Part shown: positions 53,061 to 62,959 of the stretch, piece by piece
Position numbering within the stretch: the first letter of the stretch is position 1
Layout: the number at the start of each line of letters is the position of its first letter
Source: Apoderus coryli
Taxonomy: Eukaryota > Arthropoda > Insecta > Coleoptera > Attelabidae
Direction: 5' to 3'
Length of the DNA: 64,000 nucleotides
Assembly: GCA_911728435.2 (NCBI GenBank)
Contig: OU452198.1
Span: 21,486,001-21,550,000, forward strand
Notes under the pieces: model-generated
What the model saw: the letters and a program-made list of their open reading frames with translations, nothing else
The model's database searches: none
Told to the model about the DNA's origin: nothing
Program-made: the position numbers and the translations under genes

Positions 53061-54815
53061 TTAGTCACAAAATATTATATTTTCCAAATACATGTACAGG
53101 GTAAGACAAAAGTATATTCCATTGCCAGTGTGTCTTTGTTTTGTTACAATTTCATCTTCAGTTTTCTCTATATCTCTGTAACTCTCATTATCATTTTCAA
53201 AATAATTTTTCACTAAATCATGTAAAAAATCATCATCTTCTTGTTTAGAAATAAAGAACGAATAATTTTCTTGTATATTTTTATTACCAAATTTTCCATG
53301 AGTTTTCGTTAAGACTGGTTCATTCCATGTATAATATTTCTGGGTACAGACAGAGGCCAATTATTTTGACTAATTAAGATCATTGGCTTCGCATTTTTCA
53401 AAGAATACAAAGGCACATTTTTAATATATGACCAACTTTTTTAAATTTCATTCATGTCTATATTTTGAGTAGGTAATGACAAATTTTCAACCGTCTTGAC
53501 ATTATAGAGCGTAAAAATTTTGCTTCCCTAATCAGATATTTTTAACTTCACTGTTTCCGAATTTTGATGAAAATTGGTTTTTTCATACGTCCATTTAATG
53601 CAAAGTGGCTTTTTTATACCGGAAATATTTAATTTGTTAACTATATCTTTATTCACAAGAGTAAAAGTTGATGCTTTATCAAATAAGCATAAGTTTCAAC
53701 TTTATCAGTGTCACTCTGCAGAATTACTGGTAAAATTCTCAATAAAACGTGTCCATTTATTCCTGATGTTGATGTTCCGGTAAAATCTGTTACTTCATTT
53801 TCTGAATGTTTGAGGGTACCACTGTCAGAACAACTTGCACTTGGACCACATTGACTTTCGTTCATTTGACTATCTTCATGAAGTATATTGTATGTATTTA
53901 GTACATCCATTTTTTCCACATACTTTCTTTCTTCGACAAAACGAAATTTTAAGATTCTGCAGAAGGCATGAAAAACAAACTTTATTTTCTTTTACCCATT
54001 TCCATTTTTCATTTAACGAATTATTTTTAAATGAATTATGAATTACATTCATAATTTTTGTGATTGGTTTTTGAACAGAATATACATTTTGATGATCTTT
54101 CAACTGTGCATAAGAAAGGTTTTCTATTAAATTTGTAATTCTCATAAGAGATTCTTGGACTGGTAACAAAACTTGCTCCGTCTGCTATTTTCTCAAGCCA
54201 AATTGCAAAAGTTTTCAAATTGACGAGATTTTGTTGAGCAACATATGTACCCCAGTGAAGTCTTAAACTTGGAGGCAATTTTGAAATAATTTCTTTAATT
54301 ATAAATGAACTTGACAAATAATTGTCGCATTTTAAACTTTCTATAACTGATACCAGATTTAATATATTAGTTGCAAACTCAATTAAACATTCAAAATTAT
54401 TTGCCCGTATAAAAGGCATTTTCTGAATTTTTTCAATAATGTCTTCAATTATATATTCGGATTTTCCAAATTTTTTAGACAAAATTTCAATAAGCTTTTC
54501 AGTTTGATCAGGTAAATTTAAAATATGCTGAACACTTTCTTTGGCTTTACCTTTTAGAGCTTTTTGAAGGCGTATCATGTTTTCTCGATTCGAAATACCA
54601 CATAATTTTGTTGTTTCTTCAAATTGATCAATAAAATTTGGCCATTCAATTGCTTCTCCAAAAAACACAGGCAAGTCTTTCGAAACTTATTGACGTACTA
54701 CAAACTTCTTTAGAAATTCTTCACCATTTTCACAATTTGTCGTCAGAGAGTTCGGAAGTTCCTCTAACCAATGTTCAACTTTGTTTACACTATTAATTTC
54801 ACAGAAATTTATATA
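53061..54815 (-). pseudogene. BEL/Pao Gag and protease relic
   Basis: The minus strand reads NSVNKVEHWLEELPNSL and DLPVFFGEAIEWPNFIDQFE (the DUF1759-type capsid block), then an open 212-codon stretch with LQKALKGKAKESVQHILNLP, HWGTYVAQQNLVNLKTFAIW and a CIFCSKTNHKNYEC zinc knuckle. Next come KWKWVKENKVCFSCLL and a second Cys-rich block, then a retropepsin-like region (LLRILPVILQSDTDKVETYA, FDKASTFTLVNKDIVNKLN) with the active-site block altered. KNYFENDNESYRDIEKTEDE, the start of the RT region, ends it near 53061. Several stops and frameshifts. Its orientation and content do not make it part of the BEL Pol relic at 38160. Confidence 0.85.
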
Positions 54816-54851
54816 TTATAAATATACGATGTCCTCTGTTAAATAATCGAA

Positions 54852-56104
54852 ATGCCTGTTTTTTGTTTTGAGTGCGAAAAACTTTACTCTAGTCAATACA
54901 ATTTGAAAGTTACAATGGTAAGTTCTGTAGTAGTTAATTATGCTCGACACCACCATGATACTAAATAGTATGCTACACCACTATAATTAAAGTTTACTAA
55001 ACAAGTAATGCTACAATTGAAAATATTATTTAGTTATTTTACGTTTTAGCATTTAATGAATGGTTATTAGAAGAGGAAAATGTTAACAAAGTGCAGTACG
55101 TCAAAAATACTGGAAAGAAGACATCAGCTGCAAATGAGTTTGAAAAACTTTATTTTGAATGTAAACGTTCCTATAGAAACAGGAAACATACTGTAACACA
55201 AGAAAGCCGAAAGAGAAGTATAAAGTCTCAAGGCACTTGCAAACTTGAAAAGTTATGCATAAGTCAAATTATTCTGAGAAGAAATAAAAATCAGATGAAT
55301 GTTTTGCAACCTACTATAAGTCACATTATTTACATGATCGAGATATTGAACATTTGCAGATTTCAAAAAGTGATAAAGAAGTTATTGCTTCTAAACTTGT
55401 CCTGGGTGTTCCTATAAAGGGATAGATACCTAATGCAATTCTGTGCAGTAGGTAGGCAAATATTTTTATTATTTTTAGGATCCTGAATTCAACGCGGGTT
55501 TCAATAGGTCTTAAAAGGATTGACCGTTTGACTAATAAGGATATACGAAATATCCAGATTCCATATAATATACACATTAAAGATGGTTGCCGTCATCCTG
55601 ATGATGCAACAAGCGTGGATATCTGGGTTGAAGAATGTGGACGAAATGATAGTAATCCGGTTTTTACTTTATAAGCCTCAGGGACAAACATTAAATGGTT
55701 TTGAAAATAATGAAATTTGCTTAGTAATTATGATTGGAATTCAGAGAAAAATGTTATCAAAGTTTCGTAATAAGGTGGGAACAATTGATAGGACTCATGG
55801 CTTAAATAGGTAGGACTTTGAGTTAACAGGCAAGGGTTCCCTGTGGCTTCTAACAGGAAAGACACTGCTATTTATGTAACATTTTCTTCCCAAATAAAAA
55901 ATGTTGTAGGGCAAATTAATGCTAAGTTTTCATGTCAGACATTACCGACACATACTTTAATGCTTGGTGTAACGGATAAAGTCGAAAAGAGACTGCTCTG
56001 TTCATGGCATGTTGAGAGAGCATGGCAGTCAAATCTAACGAAAATTAGAAATAGAGAAAAAAAGCCTGGGTGTAAATCACACACTTTCAAAATTTGCTTA
56101 TTAA
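54852..56104 (+). pseudogene. MULE-type transposase relic, 5' part
   Basis: A short first exon 54852-54917 encodes MPVFCFECEKLYSSQYNLKV, a C2H2-like finger start, and ends at a GTAAGT donor. An acceptor at 55048-55049 opens exon 2 (FNEWLLEEENVNKVQYVKNT, FECKRSYRNRKHTVTQESRK, RSIKSQGTCKLEKLCISQII). Later blocks are RLTNKDIRNIQIPYNIHIKD, HPDDATSVDIWVEECGRND, RKMLSKFRNKVGTIDRTHGL (catalytic Asp region) and VASNRKDTAIYVTFSSQIKN, then LLCSWHVERAWQSNLTKIRN. These follow the order of an insect MULE transposase with preserved intron structure. Stops and frameshifts are present, and the gypsy LTR interrupts it at 56105. Confidence 0.8.
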
Positions 56105-56560
56105 TGTGGTGCACTCGGTTTGCACCCTGTATTAACCAAGATTTCACCCTATTAAAATAAGTAATATTAGTCTTACATAAACAAACATAGCATAACAAAT
56201 CTACAATTGTGTTATGATAATAGAATCCAAAAACACATAACAAAGCAATCGTATTATAATAACATAATTCAAAACATTAAACAAAACCATTAACAGGTGT
56301 ATTTATAATAATATAATTCAAGGCGCCACACTTGACGCTGACCTAGACCTAGCACGTACATTGCCATATAAATACAGTCACCTTTATAATTAGAAATAAT
56401 CAGTTAATAGATGAAAAAGATGTAAATATCATGTATTCATTGTATATAAACATTTACCATCTAAATTGTTATAAGTGTAAAATTGTTGAATATTAAGAAA
56501 AATAAAACGTTGGTCCAACTATAAGTTGTTTTGATGAACTACAACAAAGGCGGCACTACA
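56105..56560 (+). repeat. 5' LTR with TATA-like box and poly(A) signal
   Basis: It starts TGTGGTGCACTCGG and ends GGCGGCACTACA. A TATAAATA box lies at 56367-56374 and an AATAAA signal at 56501-56506, giving plausible promoter and polyadenylation positions within U3/R. It is identical by inspection to 61809-62264. Confidence 0.96.
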
Positions 56561-56578
56561 TGGCGATCCTGCCCAACG
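56561..56578 (+). promoter_or_regulatory. Primer-binding site
   Basis: TGGCGATCCTGCCCAACG directly follows the LTR end, in the position and with the TGG start of a tRNA primer site. The first 13 bases are shared with the Gag relic near 43146-43158. The tRNA was not identified. Confidence 0.8.
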
Positions 56579-56644
56579 AATTTGATTCTGTAAAGCAGTC
56601 CCAGATAGAGAAACTTAAGAGTGAGTCAAATTTTATATACTAAT

Positions 56645-56881
56645 ATGGGAACGACGAACTCGAAGCACTCAGACGTCACCGATACGGGAGTAGTCAACGC
56701 TAATTTGATCCTCGACGAACAAACCATTCAAGCCCCTTTGGACGTAAAAATTTTATTGTATATCATCACGGTAGTAATTATATTAATGGCGATTGAAAGA
56801 TACGCTAAAGCATACAGAAGAGGATTGAAAAAGGACATTTGCAGAAACATAGTAACTAAAAGTCAAAACGAGCACGTGTAG
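56645..56881 (+). CDS. Small membrane protein before gag, myristoylation-type start
   Basis: The first ATG after the primer site is at 56645 and opens a 78-residue frame. The frame is open back to 56621 but without an ATG. It begins MGTTNSKHSDV: Gly2, Ser6 and Lys7 match the N-myristoylation pattern used by membrane-targeted retroviral matrix proteins. Residues about 37-53 (ILLYIITVVIILMA) form one hydrophobic helix, followed by a basic stretch YAKAYRRGLKKD. The frame ends with TAG at 56879-56881, and the ATG of gag follows at 56882 in the same frame. I know of no such leader protein in gypsy-type elements. It may recruit Gag to membranes, act as a viroporin-like peptide, or be fused to Gag by occasional read-through. 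No homologue recognised. Confidence 0.7.
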   Translation: MGTTNSKHSDVTDTGVVNANLILDEQTIQAPLDVKILLYIITVVIILMAIERYAKAYRRGLKKDICRNIVTKSQNEHV

Positions 56882-58069
56882 ATGACTCAAAACTGGGAAG
56901 AAGTAGCAGCGCAATTAGTATACCTTAAGGAAGCAGTAATCAAAGAGGCAAAACGTGTTTTAAAAACAGAAATACCCAAATCAACAGCGATTCATGACGA
57001 AGTAAGAGATAATTTACTAAAATTGTATAATAATATAGTCAGAATAATTAAAGTATATTACCCTGAGTTAAATGAAAACCAACGTATTTTCACGAAAAAT
57101 ATTTTCGACATCGCTAGAGACAAAACCCTACGCGCATACCAAGCACTAAAGGTACCGTATATAATTCCCACAAGCTATTTCGAACCAATCAATCCACAAA
57201 ACATACAAGAGGACAAAGAAATTGAAGTACCAGCAAAAATGGCTATGACAACGGTCGAATTCTTCAACTTCGCGCACCAAATACTGCCGAACGAATACAA
57301 TGGAGCCGCGGAGAAACTTCAATCATTCTTGGACGCATTGCAACTGTTACAAGATAACGCTGAAGGACATGAAAATCACGCCATAACATACGTCAAGACA
57401 AAACTCGTTGGAAAAGCAAGAGACAATGTTCTCCCAACAGATAGTCTACAGGATATAATTGACAAAATAAAAAATAATACCATCCATGATAAATCAGAGT
57501 TAATAGCTGGAAAAATGGCTTCGCTACGCCAAAATCATAAGGACACAGCACAATTTGCTACGGAATTGGAAAACTTAACAAGTCTACTAAGAAAAGCTTA
57601 CATTAACGAAGGAGTTCCAATCGCAGTCGCGGAACGATACACGACCAACACCATGGTCAAAACGCTCAAGTCCAACGCCAGAAGTGACAGAACGAGACTG
57701 ATAATGGAAGCTGGAAATTTTACAAGCTGCCACGAAGCATTGTCAAAGTTTATAGAGGTGGATACAGGAGCAACTCAACCCAACACAGTTCTATATACGA
57801 ACCGATACAATTCAAGAAGAAGAGGCTACAGCACATATAACAGAGGTGGACAACACACACGCGAACATCACCGCCAGCAATATCAACCCCAGAGACACTC
57901 ATCAACATATGGCAACAACCAACAACGACAGATGTACTCAAGACATTCCAGAGGAAACAACAGACGAAGACCTCAACAAAACTACCACGTCGTAAGACAC
58001 TATACACAAGAAGAAGAAGCGGGAAACGATCAAGGCCCCCAACGAGGTCCAACGGGGGTAAGCCAGTAA
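56882..58069 (+). CDS. gag: Gag protein without zinc knuckle
   Basis: This 395-residue frame starts MTQNWEEVAAQLVYLKEAVI directly after the TAG of the upstream frame, so translation may depend on reinitiation or read-through. Residues about 120-270 are the capsid-like region (TTVEFFNFAHQILPNEYNGA, LQSFLDALQLLQDNAEGH, LRQNHKDTAQFATELENLTS). The last 90 residues are Arg/Gln/Asn-rich (RRRGYSTYNRGGQ, QPQRHSSTYGNNQQ) and lack CCHC boxes, as in errantiviral Gag, where the basic tail binds RNA. The pol frame lies at -1 relative to gag and stays open back through the end of gag. Confidence 0.92.
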   Translation: MTQNWEEVAAQLVYLKEAVIKEAKRVLKTEIPKSTAIHDEVRDNLLKLYNNIVRIIKVYYPELNENQRIFTKNIFDIARDKTLRAYQALKVPYIIPTSYFEPINPQNIQEDKEIEVPAKMAMTTVEFFNFAHQILPNEYNGAAEKLQSFLDALQLLQDNAEGHENHAITYVKTKLVGKARDNVLPTDSLQDIIDKIKNNTIHDKSELIAGKMASLRQNHKDTAQFATELENLTSLLRKAYINEGVPIAVAERYTTNTMVKTLKSNARSDRTRLIMEAGNFTSCHEALSKFIEVDTGATQPNTVLYTNRYNSRRRGYSTYNRGGQHTREHHRQQYQPQRHSSTYGNNQQRQMYSRHSRGNNRRRPQQNYHVVRHYTQEEEAGNDQGPQRGPTGVSQ

Positions 58070-58080
58070 ATATTTTTAAT

Positions 58081-61000
58081 ATGGACCTATCGCTCTCGAA
58101 CTTCATCATCATCCAGTCAGACATAACAAAAAGAGAAGATACAACGCTAATTGTTGATACGGGAGCGGATATATCACTTATAAAATTGACAAAGATACAT
58201 AGACACCTGAAACTAAACGAAAAATACGCAAGCGACATAAAAGGAGTCACCGATGGTTTATCAAGAACATATGGTACGATAAATATGATAATCTATCTCA
58301 ATGGCTGCAATTTTCGGCATACCTTCCACGTGGTTGACGACAAATTTCCAATACCATCAGATGGAATACTTGGAAGGGATTTCATTACCAAATACAATTG
58401 CAATCTAGACTATGCAACTTGGACGATGTCAATTGATGGCAGAACAACCACACGCATACTAAATGGCCCACGCAACGACCAACTGATAATACCACCTAGA
58501 TGCGAAATTCTAAGAAAAATAAAAGAATTCGAACAATTAAAAGAAGATGTCCTGGTCGACAATAAAGAAATTGCTGATGGTGTTTTTATAGCGAGTTCAA
58601 TTATATCACGGTCAAGTCCAGTAATTAGATTAATAAACACAACATTCACATATGCAACAATAAAAATCGCTGACATCACAACAACAAGGTTAAGCAACTA
58701 TACGGTATACAACATACACAACTCGACAGATACTAGGAACGATCAACTATTAAAAGAACTAAACGCCGATATTCCAAATTTTGCACGAAATGATATAGTG
58801 AAGTTATGTAAAGAATTTTCAGATATTTTCGGACTTTCAACAGACAGGCTGACTACAAATAATTTCTACAAACAGTCAATTAAATTGACAGATTCGTCGC
58901 CAGTATATATAAAAAACTACCGAACGCCGCACACTCAACTAGCCGAAATAAATAAGCAAATCACAAGAATGATGGAAGATAACATAATTGAGCCCTCAAC
59001 CGCAGAGTACAACAGTCCAATACTATTGGTACCCAAAAAATCGACGAATGGAGACAAAAAATGGAGATTAGTGGTTGATTACAGACAGCTTAACAAGAAG
59101 TTAGTAGCTGACAAATTTCCATTACCCCGCATAGACGACATATTGGATCAACTGGGAAGAGCAAAATTCTTCTCAGTGCTTGATTTGAAATCCGGTTTTC
59201 ATCAGATACCTCTGAACGAAAACTCAAGAGATATCACTACGTTCAGCACAGCATATGGCTCATACAGATTCAACAGACTTCCATTTGGACTTAAGATAAG
59301 CCCCAACAGCTTTCAAAGAATGATGTGCATGGCTTTCGCTGGAATAACACCTGAAAAGGCATTCTTATACATGGACGATCTAATCGTAACCGGCTGTTCC
59401 ATACAACATCATCTACAAAACCTCAAAAGCGTTTTCAAAACTTGTAGAAAGTACAACCTCAAACTGAATCCACAAAAATGTAAGTTTTTTCAAAGTGAAG
59501 TTACTTATCTAGGACACAAAATCACAGATAAAGGAATACTGCCTGACGAATCAAAATTCGACGCGATAAACAAATATCCTGTACCAGCGGATGCAGAAGC
59601 AGTTAAACGATTCGTCGCCTTTTGCAACTACTACAGAAGATTCATACCGCATTTTGCTGAAATGTGCCATCCACTCAACAAGCTTACGAGAAAGAATTCT
59701 ACATTCACATGGACTAAGGAGTGCCAGACCTCGTTTGAGAAGCTAAAAACGGCTCTATTGCAACCCCAAATATTGCAATACCCTGATTTTAGTAAGCAAT
59801 TCGTAATTACGACAGACGCATCAAAGCAAGCATGCGGAGCAATACTGTCACAACAGTTCGAAGGACAAGATCTACCAATCGCTTACGCCTCCAAGACATT
59901 CACGAAAGGAGAATCCAACAAATCCACCATAGAACAAGAACTAACAGCAATCCACTGGGCAATCAAACACTTCCGACCCTATCTCTACGGAAACAAGTTC
60001 ATCGTCAAATCAGACCACAAACCACTCGTGTATCTATTCTCAATGAAGAACCCATCGTCAAAACTTACACGAATGCGACTCGACTTGGAAGAATACGACT
60101 TCGAGGTACAATACATAAAAGGAAAGGACAACGTAGGAGCAGACGCCCTGTCAAGAATTTCCATTAACGATCTCAAAGACATAACCAAGGGATCTGCCAC
60201 AATATTAGCGATCACCCGTTCCATGACTAGAAGTACAAAGGAGAAACCGACCCAAGAAGAAAAGACGGAAACAAAAGCAAAGTTACCAAAAGTATACGAA
60301 ACCATGGATAATATTAGCATAATTAAGCTGCCCGTAGTCCGTTTTGAAATTATGCCCAACTATCTTCGGATGTTTATGGGAAAAAGAGGACAATTCAGCG
60401 CTGAAACAAGCATACATTTCGTTAACGGCAAATATTCACTAGAGAATATTTTGTCTAAGCTCCAGGAGTTAGCTGACGATCATAATGTCTTGCACATAAA
60501 AATGAAATTGAATGATGATATATTTAAATTGTATACAATAAATGAAGTAAAAGAAGCAGCAGAAAAATACTTAAAATTGGAAAGTATACGGTTATATAAG
60601 GAACCCGAAAATATTAAAGACAAGGTAACTAAGCTAAAACTCATAGAAAAATATCACGATAATCCGTTATCAGGAGGACACTGCGGACAAAAGCGACTTC
60701 TCAAGAAACTTCGCACGCTGTATAGATGGAAAGGAATGTCAAAGGAAGTAGCCAAGTATATCAACCAATGCCAAAAATGCCAATTAAATAAACGGAAACC
60801 AGGTCATCAGGAACCTATGGTAATAACGCCTACACCACAAAGAGCAATGGAAGTTGTATGTATAGATACAATCGGCCCATTTATGACAACACCAAGAGGA
60901 AATGCTTACGCAGTCACTATGCAATGTGACCTAACCAAGTACATCGTCAACATACCCATCCCAAACAAGGAAGCCAGAACAATCGCTAGAGCAATCGTAA

Positions 61001-61662
61001 ACAAATTCATTCTCGTATACGGTCCAATGAAACAGATCAGAACAGATCTGGGAACCGAATATAAGAATGAAATTTTAGCAGAAATAACTAAGCTGCTGAA
61101 TATAGACCATCAATTCTCAACAGCATATCACAGCCAATCAATGGGAGGATGCGAGAGGAACCATAAAGTACTAAACGAATACATCCGGATGTACATAAAT
61201 GAAGCTAAGACAGATTGGGACGAATGGACAACATACTACAACTTTTGCTACAACACAACGCCGAGCTCTTACCATAACTACACCCCATTCGAGTTGGTAT
61301 TTGGTAGAAGAACAGAAATTCCAGACATCCTCACCAACTCAACGATAGATCCGGTCTATAACATAGAGGCCTACTATCAAGAAGTTCGATATCGGCTTCA
61401 AGAAGCGCATAATCGCGTCAAAGAAGTTATACAAAGGGAGAAAGAGAAGCGAAAAATGGTATACGATCGGAAAGCAACAGGAATCGATGTGCAACAAGGA
61501 GACTTAGTCATGATAAGCAATGAAAATCGAACGAAGTTCGACCCATGGTACAAAGGACCACATGTGATAGTGAACAGTGAGCAAAATAGTGTGAATTGTA
61601 CTATTAAAGACACAAAAAACAGAGACGTGAATATCCACAAAAACAGAGTGCAGTGTATATAG
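58081..61662 (+). CDS. pol: Pol polyprotein: protease, RT, RNase H, integrase
   Basis: This is an open 1193-codon frame counted from ATG 58081. The frame is open upstream across the gag end, so the natural product is probably a -1 frameshift Gag-Pol. The domains are: protease VDTGAD (D26); RT with LDLKSGFH (D368) and YMDDLIVTG (430-433); RNase H TTDAS (D579), SDHKPL (D645) and GADALSR (D688); integrase zinc finger H859, H867, C897, C900 and core D929 (VCIDTIGPF), D989 (IRTDLGTEY) and E1025 (GGCERNHKV). The C-terminal region keeps RTKFDPWYKGPHVI, the GPY/F-type module. All catalytic residues are in place and there are no stops. No env frame follows. Confidence 0.97.
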   Translation: MDLSLSNFIIIQSDITKREDTTLIVDTGADISLIKLTKIHRHLKLNEKYASDIKGVTDGLSRTYGTINMIIYLNGCNFRHTFHVVDDKFPIPSDGILGRDFITKYNCNLDYATWTMSIDGRTTTRILNGPRNDQLIIPPRCEILRKIKEFEQLKEDVLVDNKEIADGVFIASSIISRSSPVIRLINTTFTYATIKIADITTTRLSNYTVYNIHNSTDTRNDQLLKELNADIPNFARNDIVKLCKEFSDIFGLSTDRLTTNNFYKQSIKLTDSSPVYIKNYRTPHTQLAEINKQITRMMEDNIIEPSTAEYNSPILLVPKKSTNGDKKWRLVVDYRQLNKKLVADKFPLPRIDDILDQLGRAKFFSVLDLKSGFHQIPLNENSRDITTFSTAYGSYRFNRLPFGLKISPNSFQRMMCMAFAGITPEKAFLYMDDLIVTGCSIQHHLQNLKSVFKTCRKYNLKLNPQKCKFFQSEVTYLGHKITDKGILPDESKFDAINKYPVPADAEAVKRFVAFCNYYRRFIPHFAEMCHPLNKLTRKNSTFTWTKECQTSFEKLKTALLQPQILQYPDFSKQFVITTDASKQACGAILSQQFEGQDLPIAYASKTFTKGESNKSTIEQELTAIHWAIKHFRPYLYGNKFIVKSDHKPLVYLFSMKNPSSKLTRMRLDLEEYDFEVQYIKGKDNVGADALSRISINDLKDITKGSATILAITRSMTRSTKEKPTQEEKTETKAKLPKVYETMDNISIIKLPVVRFEIMPNYLRMFMGKRGQFSAETSIHFVNGKYSLENILSKLQELADDHNVLHIKMKLNDDIFKLYTINEVKEAAEKYLKLESIRLYKEPENIKDKVTKLKLIEKYHDNPLSGGHCGQKRLLKKLRTLYRWKGMSKEVAKYINQCQKCQLNKRKPGHQEPMVITPTPQRAMEVVCIDTIGPFMTTPRGNAYAVTMQCDLTKYIVNIPIPNKEARTIARAIVNKFILVYGPMKQIRTDLGTEYKNEILAEITKLLNIDHQFSTAYHSQSMGGCERNHKVLNEYIRMYINEAKTDWDEWTTYYNFCYNTTPSSYHNYTPFELVFGRRTEIPDILTNSTIDPVYNIEAYYQEVRYRLQEAHNRVKEVIQREKEKRKMVYDRKATGIDVQQGDLVMISNENRTKFDPWYKGPHVIVNSEQNSVNCTIKDTKNRDVNIHKNRVQCI

Positions 61663-61796
61663 CCATAAACATTATTAGTATAAGTTTTTGTATATATCCA
61701 TTTAGTTATTTTTAGTTTATTTTACTCTAGGTGTATATAATAAAGCATTACCAGATAATGACCTTCATTGCTGGCCACAATGAAGTTCATTCTCCC

Positions 61797-61808
61797 AAAA
61801 GGAGGAGA
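61797..61808 (+). other. Polypurine tract
   Basis: AAAAGGAGGAGA immediately precedes the 3' LTR, the expected plus-strand primer. Confidence 0.9.
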
Positions 61809-62264
61809 TGTGGTGCACTCGGTTTGCACCCTGTATTAACCAAGATTTCACCCTATTAAAATAAGTAATATTAGTCTTACATAAACAAACATAGCATAAC
61901 AAATCTACAATTGTGTTATGATAATAGAATCCAAAAACACATAACAAAGCAATCGTATTATAATAACATAATTCAAAACATTAAACAAAACCATTAACAG
62001 GTGTATTTATAATAATATAATTCAAGGCGCCACACTTGACGCTGACCTAGACCTAGCACGTACATTGCCATATAAATACAGTCACCTTTATAATTAGAAA
62101 TAATCAGTTAATAGATGAAAAAGATGTAAATATCATGTATTCATTGTATATAAACATTTACCATCTAAATTGTTATAAGTGTAAAATTGTTGAATATTAA
62201 GAAAAATAAAACGTTGGTCCAACTATAAGTTGTTTTGATGAACTACAACAAAGGCGGCACTACA
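61809..62264 (+). repeat. 3' LTR of the intact gypsy element
   Basis: 456 bases, TGTGGTGC...ACTACA, no differences seen from the 5' copy. It is followed directly by the TTAA target duplication and the continuation of the MULE relic. Confidence 0.96.
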
Positions 62265-62792
62265 TTAATACAGATACTTTTGAACAAAAATTTAACGAAT
62301 TCTTAACAACACTTAGATGATGTGGATACTCATGATTTTGAAAAATATAGAGAATCATATTATTTACCTATCACAAAGCAGTGGGCATATTGTTACGGTG
62401 AAGGGTGTGGGGTAAATACAAATATGCATATTGAGAGTTTTCACAAGACTATTAAGTACCATTATTTAGAAGGCAAAAAAATTAAAAGATTGGATAAAAC
62501 TATTAATCAATTAACGTTATTTTTAAGGAATAAAACAGTGGAAACATCAATTTACTTAAAAAAAGGTAAACATTTAGATAACGGAATAGTGTCAAAACAT
62601 ACATTGGCTATAACATTAAAATATAATTTTCTCCAAGAGGAAGAAAATTGTTGGATTTTACAAAATATTCACACAAATAAATTTTCTACTATTACGAAAG
62701 TTTCATGTAATAATATGCTGTTCAATTAAATGTGCATTTTGCAATATCTGTGTCCATTCCTATACTTGTAGTTGTACTGATAAAAACCACCA
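62265..62792 (+). pseudogene. MULE-type transposase relic, 3' part with SWIM finger
   Basis: After the gypsy element and one TTAA duplication the reading resumes as NTDTFEQKFNEFLTTL, then DTHDFEKYRESYYLPITKQW, GCGVNTNMHIESFHKTIKYH, KKIKRLDKTINQLTLFLRNK and ENCWILQNIHTNKFST. A frameshift near 62725 leads to a SWIM-type zinc site, CAFCNICVHSYTCSCTD. N-terminal finger, MULE core and C-terminal SWIM domain match the autonomous MULE layout. A 135-codon stretch is open, but the protein as a whole is broken. Confidence 0.82.
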
Positions 62793-62959
62793 TATGTAAG
62801 CATATTCATTATGTAGTCCTAAATACAGTGAACGAAACGTTGGCTGAAATTTAGAAGGTTTTATTTATTTGTCCAATACCGACAATTCCTGTTACCAGTT
62901 AAATTTCTTGGACACACTTCGGTGCATGATTTTAATTATTTAACTTTACTTTTATTTTT

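Larger units (their letters stand above)
56105..62264 (+). mobile_element. Intact Ty3/gypsy element with identical 456-bp LTRs
   Basis: This 6160-bp element is flanked by a 4-bp TTAA duplication (56101-56104 and 62265-62268). Reading both LTRs base by base I found no difference. It contains a primer site, a membrane-peptide frame, gag, pol with all catalytic residues, and a polypurine tract, and it lacks env. The 4-bp duplication, the Gag without zinc knuckles and the Arg-rich Gag tail are features of the gypsy/17.6 (errantivirus) branch. All frames are open, so it could be transpositionally competent. It interrupts the MULE relic. Confidence 0.97.

Noticed and set aside
55601..55625. CTGATGA string as another hammerhead core
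   Set aside because: No GAAA box or pairable stem II follows; it is the coding sequence HPDDATSVD of the MULE relic.
56621..56644. Start of the small gypsy ORF at 56621
   Set aside because: That codon is GTG; the first ATG is at 56645 and gives the Met-Gly myristoylation-type N-terminus.
61663..61808. An env gene after pol in the intact gypsy
   Set aside because: Only about 145 bases separate the pol stop from the 3' LTR, with no frame that could encode an envelope protein.
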